In this document: positions 17,381 through 26,900 of the stretch, one piece after another
How the letters are laid out: the number at the start of each line of letters is the position of its first letter
How positions within the stretch are numbered: the first letter of the stretch is position 1
Origin: CAWCCP01 sp963701245
Lineage (GTDB): Bacteria > Patescibacteriota > Saccharimonadia > Saccharimonadales > UBA4665
Direction of reading: 5' to 3'
NCBI GenBank assembly: GCA_963701245.1
Contig: OY969576.1
Coordinates: 1,054,001 to 1,118,000 of the forward strand
Length of the DNA stretch: 64,000 nucleotides
Position numbers and translations under genes: made by a program
Notes under the pieces: generated by a model
The model's database searches: none
The model's input: the letters and a program-made list of their open reading frames with translations, nothing else
What the model was told of the DNA's origin: nothing

Positions 17381-19150
17381 TCAAAGGCTAAGTTTCACTG
17401 GCTGGCCGGTCAAAATTCGAGTATATGCCTGAGGGATTGGTAAGTTAATCGAGGGTGAATAATACTTATATGATTGTGCTATTGAAAAAGTTGCCGCCGC
17501 ACGATTGCCAAGTTGATATTCAAGTACCGCTAAAAATAACCATGGCACGGCATCGTTAGGACAGCGTTGTATGGCCGTAGATAATAGTTTGATATTGGAT
17601 TGCGTCTGCCCATATACGCTTGTGAGTATCGAAAAATTATCATAAATAGAACAAAGCTTTACGTACGTTAGGCCTTTAGTAAAGGCCATGCTGGCAGCTC
17701 GATACTCACCGAGCTGTGTATCAACTGCCCCAAGTACATTTTCGTTTGTTGCATAAGGAAAGCTTGCGACTGAAGCTTTTGCATAGCTCGAGGCAACATA
17801 ATATTGGCTCTGGCTGTAATAATATGACGCCAATTGATTATCTGTTTGGAAATCGCCTTTTCCAGCCACGAGATTGTGTAGTGCAATATTATAATCGTTA
17901 GTCCAGTCGGTTCCTCTGACCACTGTACGAATACCCAGACAAACTACAATTAGCACCATTACAAGTACGACTTGTTCCATTCTGATTTTTTTCTTTTCAG
18001 TAAGACACTTAATTGTGAGACCAATCATACCCAAGAATCCCATCATAGAAAAATAAAACCACGTTTCACATGCCGTCATATCGAGAGGAATAATCTGCAG
18101 GATCATCACCAATCCGACTGCATACCAGATTGCAAAATAAATGAAACTCACAAAAGTGTTTTTATCAGTATGTCTATGTATATAGTTTGCCCACCATACT
18201 ATGCCGGCGACAAAGCATAGGTCTAGAAGTAGTGGAAGTAGCACATATCTAAAACTAAAATTCGGATATACCCAGTAATACCAGGAATGTAACGTCCAGG
18301 GAAATAGTAGTTTTGAAACATACAATAAAAAGATTGAGGGTGCCGTATATAATCTAGCCACAAGATCAACCCGGTCAATCGGAGCATTCGTGGACTTTGC
18401 CAATACACCAACTGCATGAATCCTCAGAATTATATACACTATCAAAGGCACCATTACATATACCAGATAGTATTTGAGCCTCTTACGGTTGTACCAATAT
18501 AGGTACAGTAAAGACATCGCAATAAATAGAATTGCCGTTTCCTTAGCTAACAGAGATAAAAATATGCAAGCGCATGCTGCAACCATACTTCTATGGGATG
18601 TGTATTTTATTAGAAGATAAAAACCCAAGATGCCAAAGAAAAAGAACAAGGCATCTTGGAGAGAAGCGATCGAGAAGACCACTTGTGAATCAATCGGGTG
18701 AATAAGAAATACCAAAGCCAGGAATAGCGCAATGTACGCTTTGGAGAAACGGCGAAAAATAAGAAATACCAGAATTGAACTGGCAATCGCAATACTAAGC
18801 TGGACTAAGTGAAAGAAATTTGGTTGTGGGCCAACCAATGTATATATAAGTGAATACACTGTCGTCTGAAGCGGACGATAATAGGTGCCGATGAGTGGTA
18901 CTAGTCCTTGGCCGACATAAAAGGTGCCACCATCAAAAAATAATTTCCAATGAGTCAACGAGTGGACAGGAATATTATTTACAATTTGAGGTATATCATC
19001 GCCTGAGAATTGATTTTGCAAACTATCAAAATAAGTCAGTAAACCAGCTGCTATCAATATTATTGAGGCTTGCTTGTTGGTAAGCCTGCGGAGCCTTGCA
19101 AGCACTAATATTTTCAATTTTTTATTCCACCTTTTAGTCGAATCGATCAA
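17381..19150 (-). CDS. TMTC-like GT-C membrane glycosyltransferase with C-terminal TPR repeats
   Basis: A 589-aa protein with about ten membrane helices (residues 30-410) and a C-terminal outer domain of TPR-like helices (about 430-580). The first outer loop carries an acidic pair in FSGDDIPQIVNN, the position of the catalytic acids in GT-C enzymes; FLIHPIDSQVVFSIASLQDALF and LSLLAKETAIL match the HP...E/Q.V......D and KE motifs of TMTC-type O-mannosyltransferases. It should take sugar from a polyprenyl-phosphate donor; the acceptor is probably a protein. The start used is TTG at 19148-19150, with a TGCTATTAT extended -10 just upstream (19155-19163). Confidence 0.82.
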   Translation of the reverse strand: MIDSTKRWNKKLKILVLARLRRLTNKQASIILIAAGLLTYFDSLQNQFSGDDIPQIVNNIPVHSLTHWKLFFDGGTFYVGQGLVPLIGTYYRPLQTTVYSLIYTLVGPQPNFFHLVQLSIAIASSILVFLIFRRFSKAYIALFLALVFLIHPIDSQVVFSIASLQDALFFFFGILGFYLLIKYTSHRSMVAACACIFLSLLAKETAILFIAMSLLYLYWYNRKRLKYYLVYVMVPLIVYIILRIHAVGVLAKSTNAPIDRVDLVARLYTAPSIFLLYVSKLLFPWTLHSWYYWVYPNFSFRYVLLPLLLDLCFVAGIVWWANYIHRHTDKNTFVSFIYFAIWYAVGLVMILQIIPLDMTACETWFYFSMMGFLGMIGLTIKCLTEKKKIRMEQVVLVMVLIVVCLGIRTVVRGTDWTNDYNIALHNLVAGKGDFQTDNQLASYYYSQSQYYVASSYAKASVASFPYATNENVLGAVDTQLGEYRAASMAFTKGLTYVKLCSIYDNFSILTSVYGQTQSNIKLLSTAIQRCPNDAVPWLFLAVLEYQLGNRAAATFSIAQSYKYYSPSINLPIPQAYTRILTGQPVKLSL

Positions 19151-19197
19151 TTTAATAATAGCAAATGGAAGCCAAATTTATACAATGTTGATACTGG

Positions 19198-20961
19198 TCA
19201 TCCTGGTTTCGCGATAGATAATGTGCCCTCGTCCATTATGATTCTATAAACCGAAGCAATTTCTGGAGATTGGTCTAAGTTATATGCTTGAATGATGGCA
19301 TACGTTGCATTACCCACCTGATTAGACTTGTAATACAACAGTGCCAGACCGAACCACAAATTGGCGTTATCCGGAAACTTTTGTAGACCTTGGAGTACAA
19401 TTTGAATGTTTTGCTTAGGGTTACCGTACCAATTCATGAGTATTGCGTCACGTACATACAGGTCTTGATCAACAGTAGGGTCATATTGATAGCTTAGACC
19501 CCGTGCAAAACTTTGCTCGGCAAGATCCAGATGACCCGTCATTTCTTGGATGTATCCTAAAGTAAAATTATTAACATCAGTTGAGAATAGTTTTACAGAA
19601 AGTTGAGCGTCAGCATTTGCTTCTTTCACTTGGTGTAGGCTATATAAATTTGCGGCTTTTAGGTTTAATGACGACCAATTCAAATCAGATTCTGCAAGAT
19701 TGGCATCTGTTATCTTATTGGTCGATTGCCAGTCGAAACCTCTAATAAAAGTCCGTACGCTTAACAGTGCTACTAGGCATGTACAAATAATAAGAAGTGC
19801 TGTTCTTGATATTTGAAGATGGTTTTTCCGTACGCTCAAAAGTGATCCAATCATGCCGAGCAGTCCAATCATTGGAAACGCAAACCATGTTTCGCTGACT
19901 GTCATGTCAAGTGGAACTATTTGCAGAAGCATCAGCATGCCTGCAATAAACCAGATTGCGAAAAATACAAAAGAAACATATTGTGATCGATGGTGATGTC
20001 TATAGAGTCGGTGCGCCGCATAGCCAACGCCAACAAATAGAGCAGTGTCTAGCAGTAGGGGCAGTAGTACGTGCTCAATTGAAAAATGAGGCTGAACCCA
20101 AAAATAGCTCGTAGATAATTTCCACGGATCTACTAGTTTTGATATATAAAATAGTAAAATTTCGGGGCTAGATAGTAATCGATCGGACAGCGGCAGTTTC
20201 GCAATAGGTGAATACGCTGGTGTCGTGAGCCAACCGATAGCGTGAGCTCTGAGGAAAATATAGAACGCCAAAGGCAGTACCAATATCGCAGAGAACGGTA
20301 CAAGTCGTTTACGGTTATACCAATACAGATATAGGAGCGATACCGCGATGAACAATATGGCCGTTTCTTTTGAAAGCAGAGACAAGAAGAGACACACAGC
20401 ACTACAATAAAGAGCTCGCTGCGTTTTCAACCGAAACAAAAGATATAAACCAAGTAACCCAAAGAATAAAAATAACACGTCTTGCATCGACGGTATCGCA
20501 AATACGTTCTGAGAATTAATCGGGTGGACAAGAAAAATGAGCGCCAGAAACAGCGCTAGTTCTTTTCTAAATGGAAAACAGAAAACTAAATAGAGCAGAA
20601 AAGCGGAGGATATAAAGAGCACTAACTGTAACAAATGGAATGGCAAAGTTTTGGGGCCAAAAAATGTGTAGAGCAGCGAAAAAGTTGTCGTCATGAGCGG
20701 ACGATAATAATCACCGCTTAGCGGGAGACTTGGTCCGTAATAAAATGTCCCACCTTCAAAAAACTGATTAAAATTGGCTAGCGAATGAACGGGAATATTG
20801 TTTACGATTTGGCCATTGTCGTCGCCCTGAAACGGATTATGCAATCCTGACATATAGGTAGCAAAGCCTATTACCACAATGACTAAGCCAGCTTGCCAGT
20901 TGCGAAGTTTGTTCAGTATATTTGTGTTCACCCTTGTTTGACCCATCCACCTATCAAGCAA
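19198..20961 (-). CDS. TMTC-like GT-C membrane glycosyltransferase with TPR repeats, paralogue
   Basis: A 587-aa paralogue of the neighbouring gene, with the same order of segments: FQGDDNGQIVNNIPVHSL (catalytic DD candidate), GDYYRPLMTT, FLVHPINSQNVFAIPSMQDVLFLFFG, LSLLSKETAILFIAVSLLYLYWYNRKRL, about ten membrane helices, and TPR-like helices from about residue 430 (for example LGYIQEMTGHLDLAEQSFARGL). Divergence between the copies is considerable, so they may use different donors or acceptors. Likely start TTG at 20959-20961, eight bases from an extended -10 (20970-20978), or the ATG five codons later. Confidence 0.82.
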   Translation of the reverse strand: MLDRWMGQTRVNTNILNKLRNWQAGLVIVVIGFATYMSGLHNPFQGDDNGQIVNNIPVHSLANFNQFFEGGTFYYGPSLPLSGDYYRPLMTTTFSLLYTFFGPKTLPFHLLQLVLFISSAFLLYLVFCFPFRKELALFLALIFLVHPINSQNVFAIPSMQDVLFLFFGLLGLYLLFRLKTQRALYCSAVCLFLSLLSKETAILFIAVSLLYLYWYNRKRLVPFSAILVLPLAFYIFLRAHAIGWLTTPAYSPIAKLPLSDRLLSSPEILLFYISKLVDPWKLSTSYFWVQPHFSIEHVLLPLLLDTALFVGVGYAAHRLYRHHHRSQYVSFVFFAIWFIAGMLMLLQIVPLDMTVSETWFAFPMIGLLGMIGSLLSVRKNHLQISRTALLIICTCLVALLSVRTFIRGFDWQSTNKITDANLAESDLNWSSLNLKAANLYSLHQVKEANADAQLSVKLFSTDVNNFTLGYIQEMTGHLDLAEQSFARGLSYQYDPTVDQDLYVRDAILMNWYGNPKQNIQIVLQGLQKFPDNANLWFGLALLYYKSNQVGNATYAIIQAYNLDQSPEIASVYRIIMDEGTLSIAKPG

Positions 20962-21106
20962 CTTCTACAATAATAGCAAATACTCTAAAGCTATGAAGCT
21001 CTAATTCTGTCAGCGAGCGGTTCGCAGGTTACTGTGCTAACATACGGATTTCAATCAGCGAAAGCCATGAGGCAGTGAATACTACAATGAAGATTATTGA
21101 AATCTC

Positions 21107-23020
21107 TTATTTTTTGACTTTTTTCGGTTTAGCCGCTAGCTTTATTGGCGTAAATATCGGGCCTTTCTTGGGGTCGTTCGACACTACAACGACACTGCCG
21201 TCTTTCACGTTGCCTTTGAGAATTTCTTTGGCCAAACGGTTTTCAATTTCACTTTTTATTTGACGACGAAGCTCACGAGCACCATATTCCGGAACAAAGC
21301 CATTTTTCGCAAGATACTGAACAATAGAGTCATCAAACGTTAACTCAATGCCCTGACCGCGAGCAAGGCGCTTAACCCGTTCAAGCTGTAAAGTTACGAT
21401 CTGTTCAATCTGCACTTTGTCGAGTGCATCAAAAACAATGACTTCGTCAATCCGGTTGAGAAACTCCGGACGGAAGTGTTGACGTAAAACATCCATTAAT
21501 TCCTTTTTTAAATCCCCATACGATTTTCTGGCTGATTTCTTATTGGAGAGATTTTCTTGAATTATGCTTGCACCAATGTTCGAGGTGGCAATAATTATCG
21601 TATTAGTAAAATCAATCACACGCCCCTTACCATCAGTTAAACGACCATCATCAAAAATTTGCAGCATGATGTTATAGACATCAGGGTGTGCTTTTTCGAT
21701 TTCATCAAGCAACACAACACTGTATGGTTTGCGGCGCACTTTTTCAGTTAACTGACCACCTTCTTCGTAACCGACATAACCGGGTGGAGCCCCAATTAAT
21801 CTGGCAACGCTATGCCGTTCCATGTACTCACTCATATCGATACGTATCAAGGCATCATCATCACCAAAAACCGTATAGGCAAGGGCTTTGGCCAGTTCAG
21901 TTTTACCGACACCGGTTGGTCCGAGAAACAACATCGTTGCGATCGGACGATCACCACCATTTAATCCGGCTCTAGAAATACGTACCGCATCCGCAACCGC
22001 TTCGACAGCCTCATTTTGCCCTATTACCCGCTCATGAAGTCGCTGCTCAAGTTTTAGTAATTTATCACGCTCCTCCTGGGTAAGTTCTTTAACGGGAATT
22101 CCTGTAATAGCCGAAACTACTTGAGCTATATTTTCAACCAAAACTGATCGCGATGTGACTCCGCGCTGATGTCGCCGACGCTCGCTGGATGATTCTTTTT
22201 TTTCTTCGAGTTTACTGAGTTCTTTTTCCAAATCTTTGGCTTTGGTCATTTGCTTATGACTAATCGCAAAATCGAGTTCCCGACGCATGCTTTTAATTTC
22301 GTCATCAATATCTGCCATTAGTTGGTCTTGCGTATCGACACCAATTCTCACTCGAGAAGCGGCTTGATCAATAAGGTCTATCGCTTTATCCGGCAAAAAG
22401 CGGTTTGCGATATACCGATCAGATAATTCAGCCGCTGCCACGATAGCCTCGTCGGTTATTTTTACCTTGTGATGTGCTTCGTATTTATCTCTTAGACCCC
22501 GCAGAATTTCGACCGTTTGATCGACTGTCGGTTCTGCAACTACTACAGGTTGAAAACGACGCTCCAGGGCGGCATCTTTTTCAATATATTTCTGGTACTC
22601 ATTTAAAGTCGTTGCCCCGATAAGATGCAGTTCACCTCGGGCCAAACTTGGTTTTATAACATTACTGACATCTAGTCCGCCTTCCCCACCTCCCTGACCT
22701 GCACCGACGACAGTATGGAGTTCATCTATAAAAATAATTAATTCATCTTGATGTGCAATAATTTCATCGAGCACAGCCTTAATTCGTTCTTCAAACTCAC
22801 CACGGTATTTGCTACCCGCCACTATCGAGTTTAAATTTACTTCAACTACTCGCTTGCCTTTAAGTACCTGAGGAACATGACCGTTAAAGATTCGTTGAGC
22901 TAACCCTTCGACGATGGCAGTTTTTCCAACACCCGGTTCACCTATAAGCACTGGATTATTCTTCGTCCGACGGGCCAAGATTTCTATGGTGGTCTCTATT
23001 TCTTTTGCTCTGCCAATCAC
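21107..23020 (-). CDS. clpC: ClpC-type AAA+ unfoldase, main part downstream of a frameshift
   Basis: This frame carries both ATPase modules of a ClpC/ClpA-type Hsp100 that feeds substrates to ClpP. D1 has GEPGVGKT and LIIFIDELH; a middle helical region with a UVR-like motif (FAISHKQMTKAKDLEKELSKL) follows; D2 has GPTGVGKTE and VVLLDEIEKAHP. The ORF is open further upstream to about 23134, reading KVVGKGAEEGRVE...LARQGKLDPVIGRAKEIE, the normal linker to the N-domain. The ATG at 23018-23020 is therefore internal. It is separated from the N-terminal frame (23124-23816) by one extra A in the coding strand. Confidence 0.9.
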   Translation of the reverse strand: MIGRAKEIETTIEILARRTKNNPVLIGEPGVGKTAIVEGLAQRIFNGHVPQVLKGKRVVEVNLNSIVAGSKYRGEFEERIKAVLDEIIAHQDELIIFIDELHTVVGAGQGGGEGGLDVSNVIKPSLARGELHLIGATTLNEYQKYIEKDAALERRFQPVVVAEPTVDQTVEILRGLRDKYEAHHKVKITDEAIVAAAELSDRYIANRFLPDKAIDLIDQAASRVRIGVDTQDQLMADIDDEIKSMRRELDFAISHKQMTKAKDLEKELSKLEEKKESSSERRRHQRGVTSRSVLVENIAQVVSAITGIPVKELTQEERDKLLKLEQRLHERVIGQNEAVEAVADAVRISRAGLNGGDRPIATMLFLGPTGVGKTELAKALAYTVFGDDDALIRIDMSEYMERHSVARLIGAPPGYVGYEEGGQLTEKVRRKPYSVVLLDEIEKAHPDVYNIMLQIFDDGRLTDGKGRVIDFTNTIIIATSNIGASIIQENLSNKKSARKSYGDLKKELMDVLRQHFRPEFLNRIDEVIVFDALDKVQIEQIVTLQLERVKRLARGQGIELTFDDSIVQYLAKNGFVPEYGARELRRQIKSEIENRLAKEILKGNVKDGSVVVVSNDPKKGPIFTPIKLAAKPKKVKK

Positions 23021-23123
23021 AGGGTCAAGTTTGCCTTGACGCGCCAGTTCGGATAAATCCCTTGAATATTTATCTAGCTGTGGTGTGGTCGATTGCGATT
23101 CGACTCTTCCCTCTTCCGCTCCT

Positions 23124-23816
23124 TTACCAACTACTTTTAACGACTTTCTGACGAAGACTTTCCGGAGTCAGACCATATTTCCGAAGGATATCTCCAGCCA
23201 TACCTTCATCTTCCTGTACAAGACCAATGAGCAAATGCTCAGGACCAACATAGCTATGACCCAGCTCCCTAGAATTTTGAAACGCTTTTTCTAATACTTG
23301 CTTGACTCTCGGTGAGACCGTAACTTCAATCTTTTCTTCATTATCTACTTTTAAATCTCCTCTCGGTGCATTAGCGTCAATGTAGCCTTTGATGTCTTCA
23401 CTCTTTAGTTTGAACTGTTTGAATATTTCTTGGACAACATCGCTATCAGCTAAAGCATAGAGGAGGTGCTCAGTATCGACTTCATTGCGGCCAAATTTTA
23501 CCGCTGTTTCACCAGCCTGTTGAATGATTTCTTTGGTATTCTCGGAAATAAATTCTTCGATGTCTGTCGCTTCGCGGTCTCGCGGCAGTGGTGTGCCGAG
23601 CTCCGAAGAGAGGCTTGGAAAATCGTTGCTAAAAAAGTCATCAAGTCCTCTGCCGGAAAACAGAGATTCAAAGGGCGATGTTTGGGTTTGCTGAGCTCTC
23701 AGCTGATTATAATGGAGCGTACACAATTCTAGAGTTGTTTCATGACCGTTTTGACGAACATTTACTGTGTGTGTTGCTTTACGCGTACCGTCGATATCGC
23801 ATAATCCGTTAGCCAT
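23124..23816 (-). CDS. clpC: ClpC N-terminal part (Clp N-domain repeats) with cysteine-containing extension, frameshifted from the rest
   Basis: The 230-aa frame starts behind AGGAGGGT and encodes, after an N-terminal extension, the two Clp-N repeats (EFISENTKEIIQQAGETAVKFGRNEVDTEHLLYAL and KAFQNSRELGHSYVGPEHLLIGL) that bind substrates and adaptors. The first about 45 residues (LCDIDGTRKATHTVNVRQNGHE, then LCTLHYNQL) resemble a McsA/UvrB-type zinc finger with one cysteine lost. At the T4 run 23134-23137 the frame runs into a stop after KVVKSSW; removing one base would restore KVVKVVGKGAEE and join it to 21107-23134. A -10 box TATAAT lies at 23887-23892. Confidence 0.88.
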   Translation of the reverse strand: MANGLCDIDGTRKATHTVNVRQNGHETTLELCTLHYNQLRAQQTQTSPFESLFSGRGLDDFFSNDFPSLSSELGTPLPRDREATDIEEFISENTKEIIQQAGETAVKFGRNEVDTEHLLYALADSDVVQEIFKQFKLKSEDIKGYIDANAPRGDLKVDNEEKIEVTVSPRVKQVLEKAFQNSRELGHSYVGPEHLLIGLVQEDEGMAGDILRKYGLTPESLRQKVVKSSW

Positions 23817-23932
23817 AGTACCCTCCTATCTTTAGTGCCCTGTCGCCAACTACTTAATGTACTAGCCTTACAGGTCTTACTTTAAAATTATACGCCCGTA
23901 ATTTTGACTATAGTAGCTTGAGCAACCTAGGA

Positions 23933-26900
23933 TTAGAAACTCTGGTAAATATAGCCAGCATTGCCTTCGCTCTGGTACCCACCGCTAGCAGTCTCTAGGG
24001 CTGAAGCTTCACTCTGACTGTCGGTATAGAAATGGAGTCCATTATGAGAATCATAGAGTCTCAGGAAGGTAAGCAAGTTACTGCCACTGCTACTACTGAC
24101 ATAGCCGGCAATGCCTTCGTTCGCATACTGACCACTACCCACCAGGGTGGTCTCTTCACTCTGACTGGTGGTGTAGAAATGGAAGCCACTCGCGATTTGT
24201 CTGAGTCGGTACAGGGCTGTCTCACTGCCATTGTTGGCCTGGTCAACATAGCCGGCGATACCCTCTGGTACAAAGCCACTGTTCAGAGCACCGATGACTT
24301 CAGTCAGATTAGCAGTGTACAGATGATCACCAGTCTGCGAATTGCGCAAGCGATACAGTGGGACATCACACCCAGTCGGTGTGGTAGCTGTAGCCGGTGG
24401 TGAGGAGGCACCTGATTGGTTGTTGCTCGTATCATAGGCCTGGACCGTGTAGCTGTACTGGGTGCCGGCAGTCAGGCCAGTGTCAGTGTAGGATGTCGTA
24501 CTGGCATTGGAGGTACCAACCAGACTGCCATTGCGGTAGACTTGGTAGCCTGACAGACCAGGGCCTCCAGTGTCGGTGGAGGCAGTCCAGGAGACACCGA
24601 TAGAGCTGGAGCTGCTAGCTGTGGCTTGGACATTGGTGGGGACAGATGGCAGTAGAGTGTAGGTGGAGCCAGCATCTTGTTGCCAGTCGGATTGCCAATC
24701 GGCATACGTTGTAGTGCCGCAAGCCGCGTTTGGAATACTCTTGGTAGATCCAGAAGAAGAATCAGTCGGCAGTGGATAACACGCCCCAAAATTATAGGCG
24801 TTGAAAGTCCATGGCCCCAGATACGTATTATTCGACCAGATGTCATTAAATGGTGCCTCTCCATTACCAGTGACAGCATCTGGAGGGCTCGCCAAGGCAT
24901 TAATATTAGTCAGTGGATCAGCTGTACAGCCACTATCCCATCCCGGACAACTACTGAGTGCTGAATTACTCATCATGGCGTTACCATCTGTCTCATCATT
25001 AAATGGCGGCCAAGCACCCCCAACTTGATACATCATAAAATTAGTGCCACAACTATTAGCCGCAGTACATTGAGTAGTGGTCGCATTTCCAATTGGTGGG
25101 GCACTATCTGATATAACCGACGGCTGAAAAACAAAAGTATTGCCATTAATTGCTATAGCCTTGGATTGCCACTGACATCCATCCCAGTACGAACCGGCGC
25201 CACTGGGTGCCGTTGGACTAGTTGGCGTCGAAACTGAAGTTGCATAAAGGGAACAAGTACCGGCATTCGTCACTTCATCGCCAGACGTTACTGCAGTACT
25301 TAGCCCAGGTGATATCGTCAGAGAGCAATCATTTGAGTAGCACGTTTCGCCAGTGACTTTGTATGGTTGTACTTCCTGAATGGGTACTGGGTTAGAGGGT
25401 GGACCATTAGAACCTGACAAATCGCCTGTACCTCTCACCAGTGAAACGCCGGTAAAACTAGTACCAGAAACTCCTGTATAAGATAGTATTGCCCCACTGT
25501 AGCCTCCACCAGCATCTTCGAATCCGCTCGTCGTACCAACCCTAAGTTCTCCAGAAGCAGGAAAGCCGCTAGTTGAAACTGTAGCTAAAGATTGCGTCCC
25601 AGTAAAACTAGTAACATTCGTTGTGCTTGTTGAAGTGGTATAGGATGGGTTGTTGACAGCCACCGCTCCAGTCAAGGTACCTGAGCCACTTTCATCGGGA
25701 TCGTCAATGAGTAATACTCCTGTAAAACTCGTTGCTGTAGTGCCCGTATATGACAAAACAGCCGGCTGATTACTTGAAGTTTCGACTGACAGTTGCCCCG
25801 CTGTCGGAAAACCGCTGGTGCTTGTAACATTGATGGTACCAGAACCAGTAAACGAAGCTACATTAGTGGTGTCTGCCGTAGTAGTGTTCGCCGGATTTTT
25901 AATATCGACTTGGTCGTCAATTGCTTCATTGCCTTTTATGAGTAGAGTTGTACTGCCGGAATTAGCATTCGCTTCTAGGGTCGTAGTCCCTCCGACATTG
26001 TCATTCCCCTGATGCGAAAAGTAATACTGACTGCCCGCCGTAGTCGTATTGGTATTAGGGAAGCCGCCCGAACAATATGCTGCATCATCAGGATAGCCTT
26101 CACCGCTGCTCAAACATGACCGCAAGCCTGCTTGCCAGATGCTGACTCCTTGCCAATCATTCACAAAAAAGTTATTAGTTACCGTAGTAGAATTTTCATA
26201 GCGACTTCCAGGTACTTCAGTTCCTCCCGAACTGTTCAGACTGACTGCTCCGTCATCGTTAGAACCTTGGCCAGTTCCAGTTTGCCAACCATCATCTATA
26301 AACAGATTATCGTTTACTTTCATGTTATAGCCGGTTTCATTGTCAATTGCAGTACCGGCATCCATATAGAAGTAGTTACCTTCTATATCTGCGCCAGAGT
26401 TCCCGTTATCCAACCAAACGGCACTCTGGCCATCGCCAGTACCGATATCTACGAACGCATTATTTAAAATATTCGTATTTAGGGTGCCCCACCATTTACC
26501 ACCACCCGAACAACCGCAGCCCGGATCAGCTTCATTGGCATCCTGATACAGTTCGTTATATTCGAAAGTTTCGTTTGTTCCGGACCCGCCGCCACCATAG
26601 TCTCCCATACGAGCAAGACAGTTATATTCCACTGTGGCCTCATCACCTCCGTATAATGCGACGCCTAAACCAGGCGTAGAGTACCCGTCATGAATATTGT
26701 TATGTTCGACCGTCCAGCCTGAGCCCATATTAATTGTGCCGGTGGTATCGTGTAGATCATCATTTATATTTAAGTACTCTACCGTTACATCGCCGGCGGG
26801 TAACACGTAAAAAATAGGGGTGTCGGCTGCAACTGTGCCGTCTAACCCCTTGACACCGACGGTATAGCCACCAGACTCACTGCCAGCTACAGAAGTCATT

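Noticed and set aside
23124..23140. Programmed ribosomal frameshift in clpC
   Set aside because: The run AAAA does not form an X-XXY-YYZ slippery heptamer in the correct phase and no strong downstream stem is seen.
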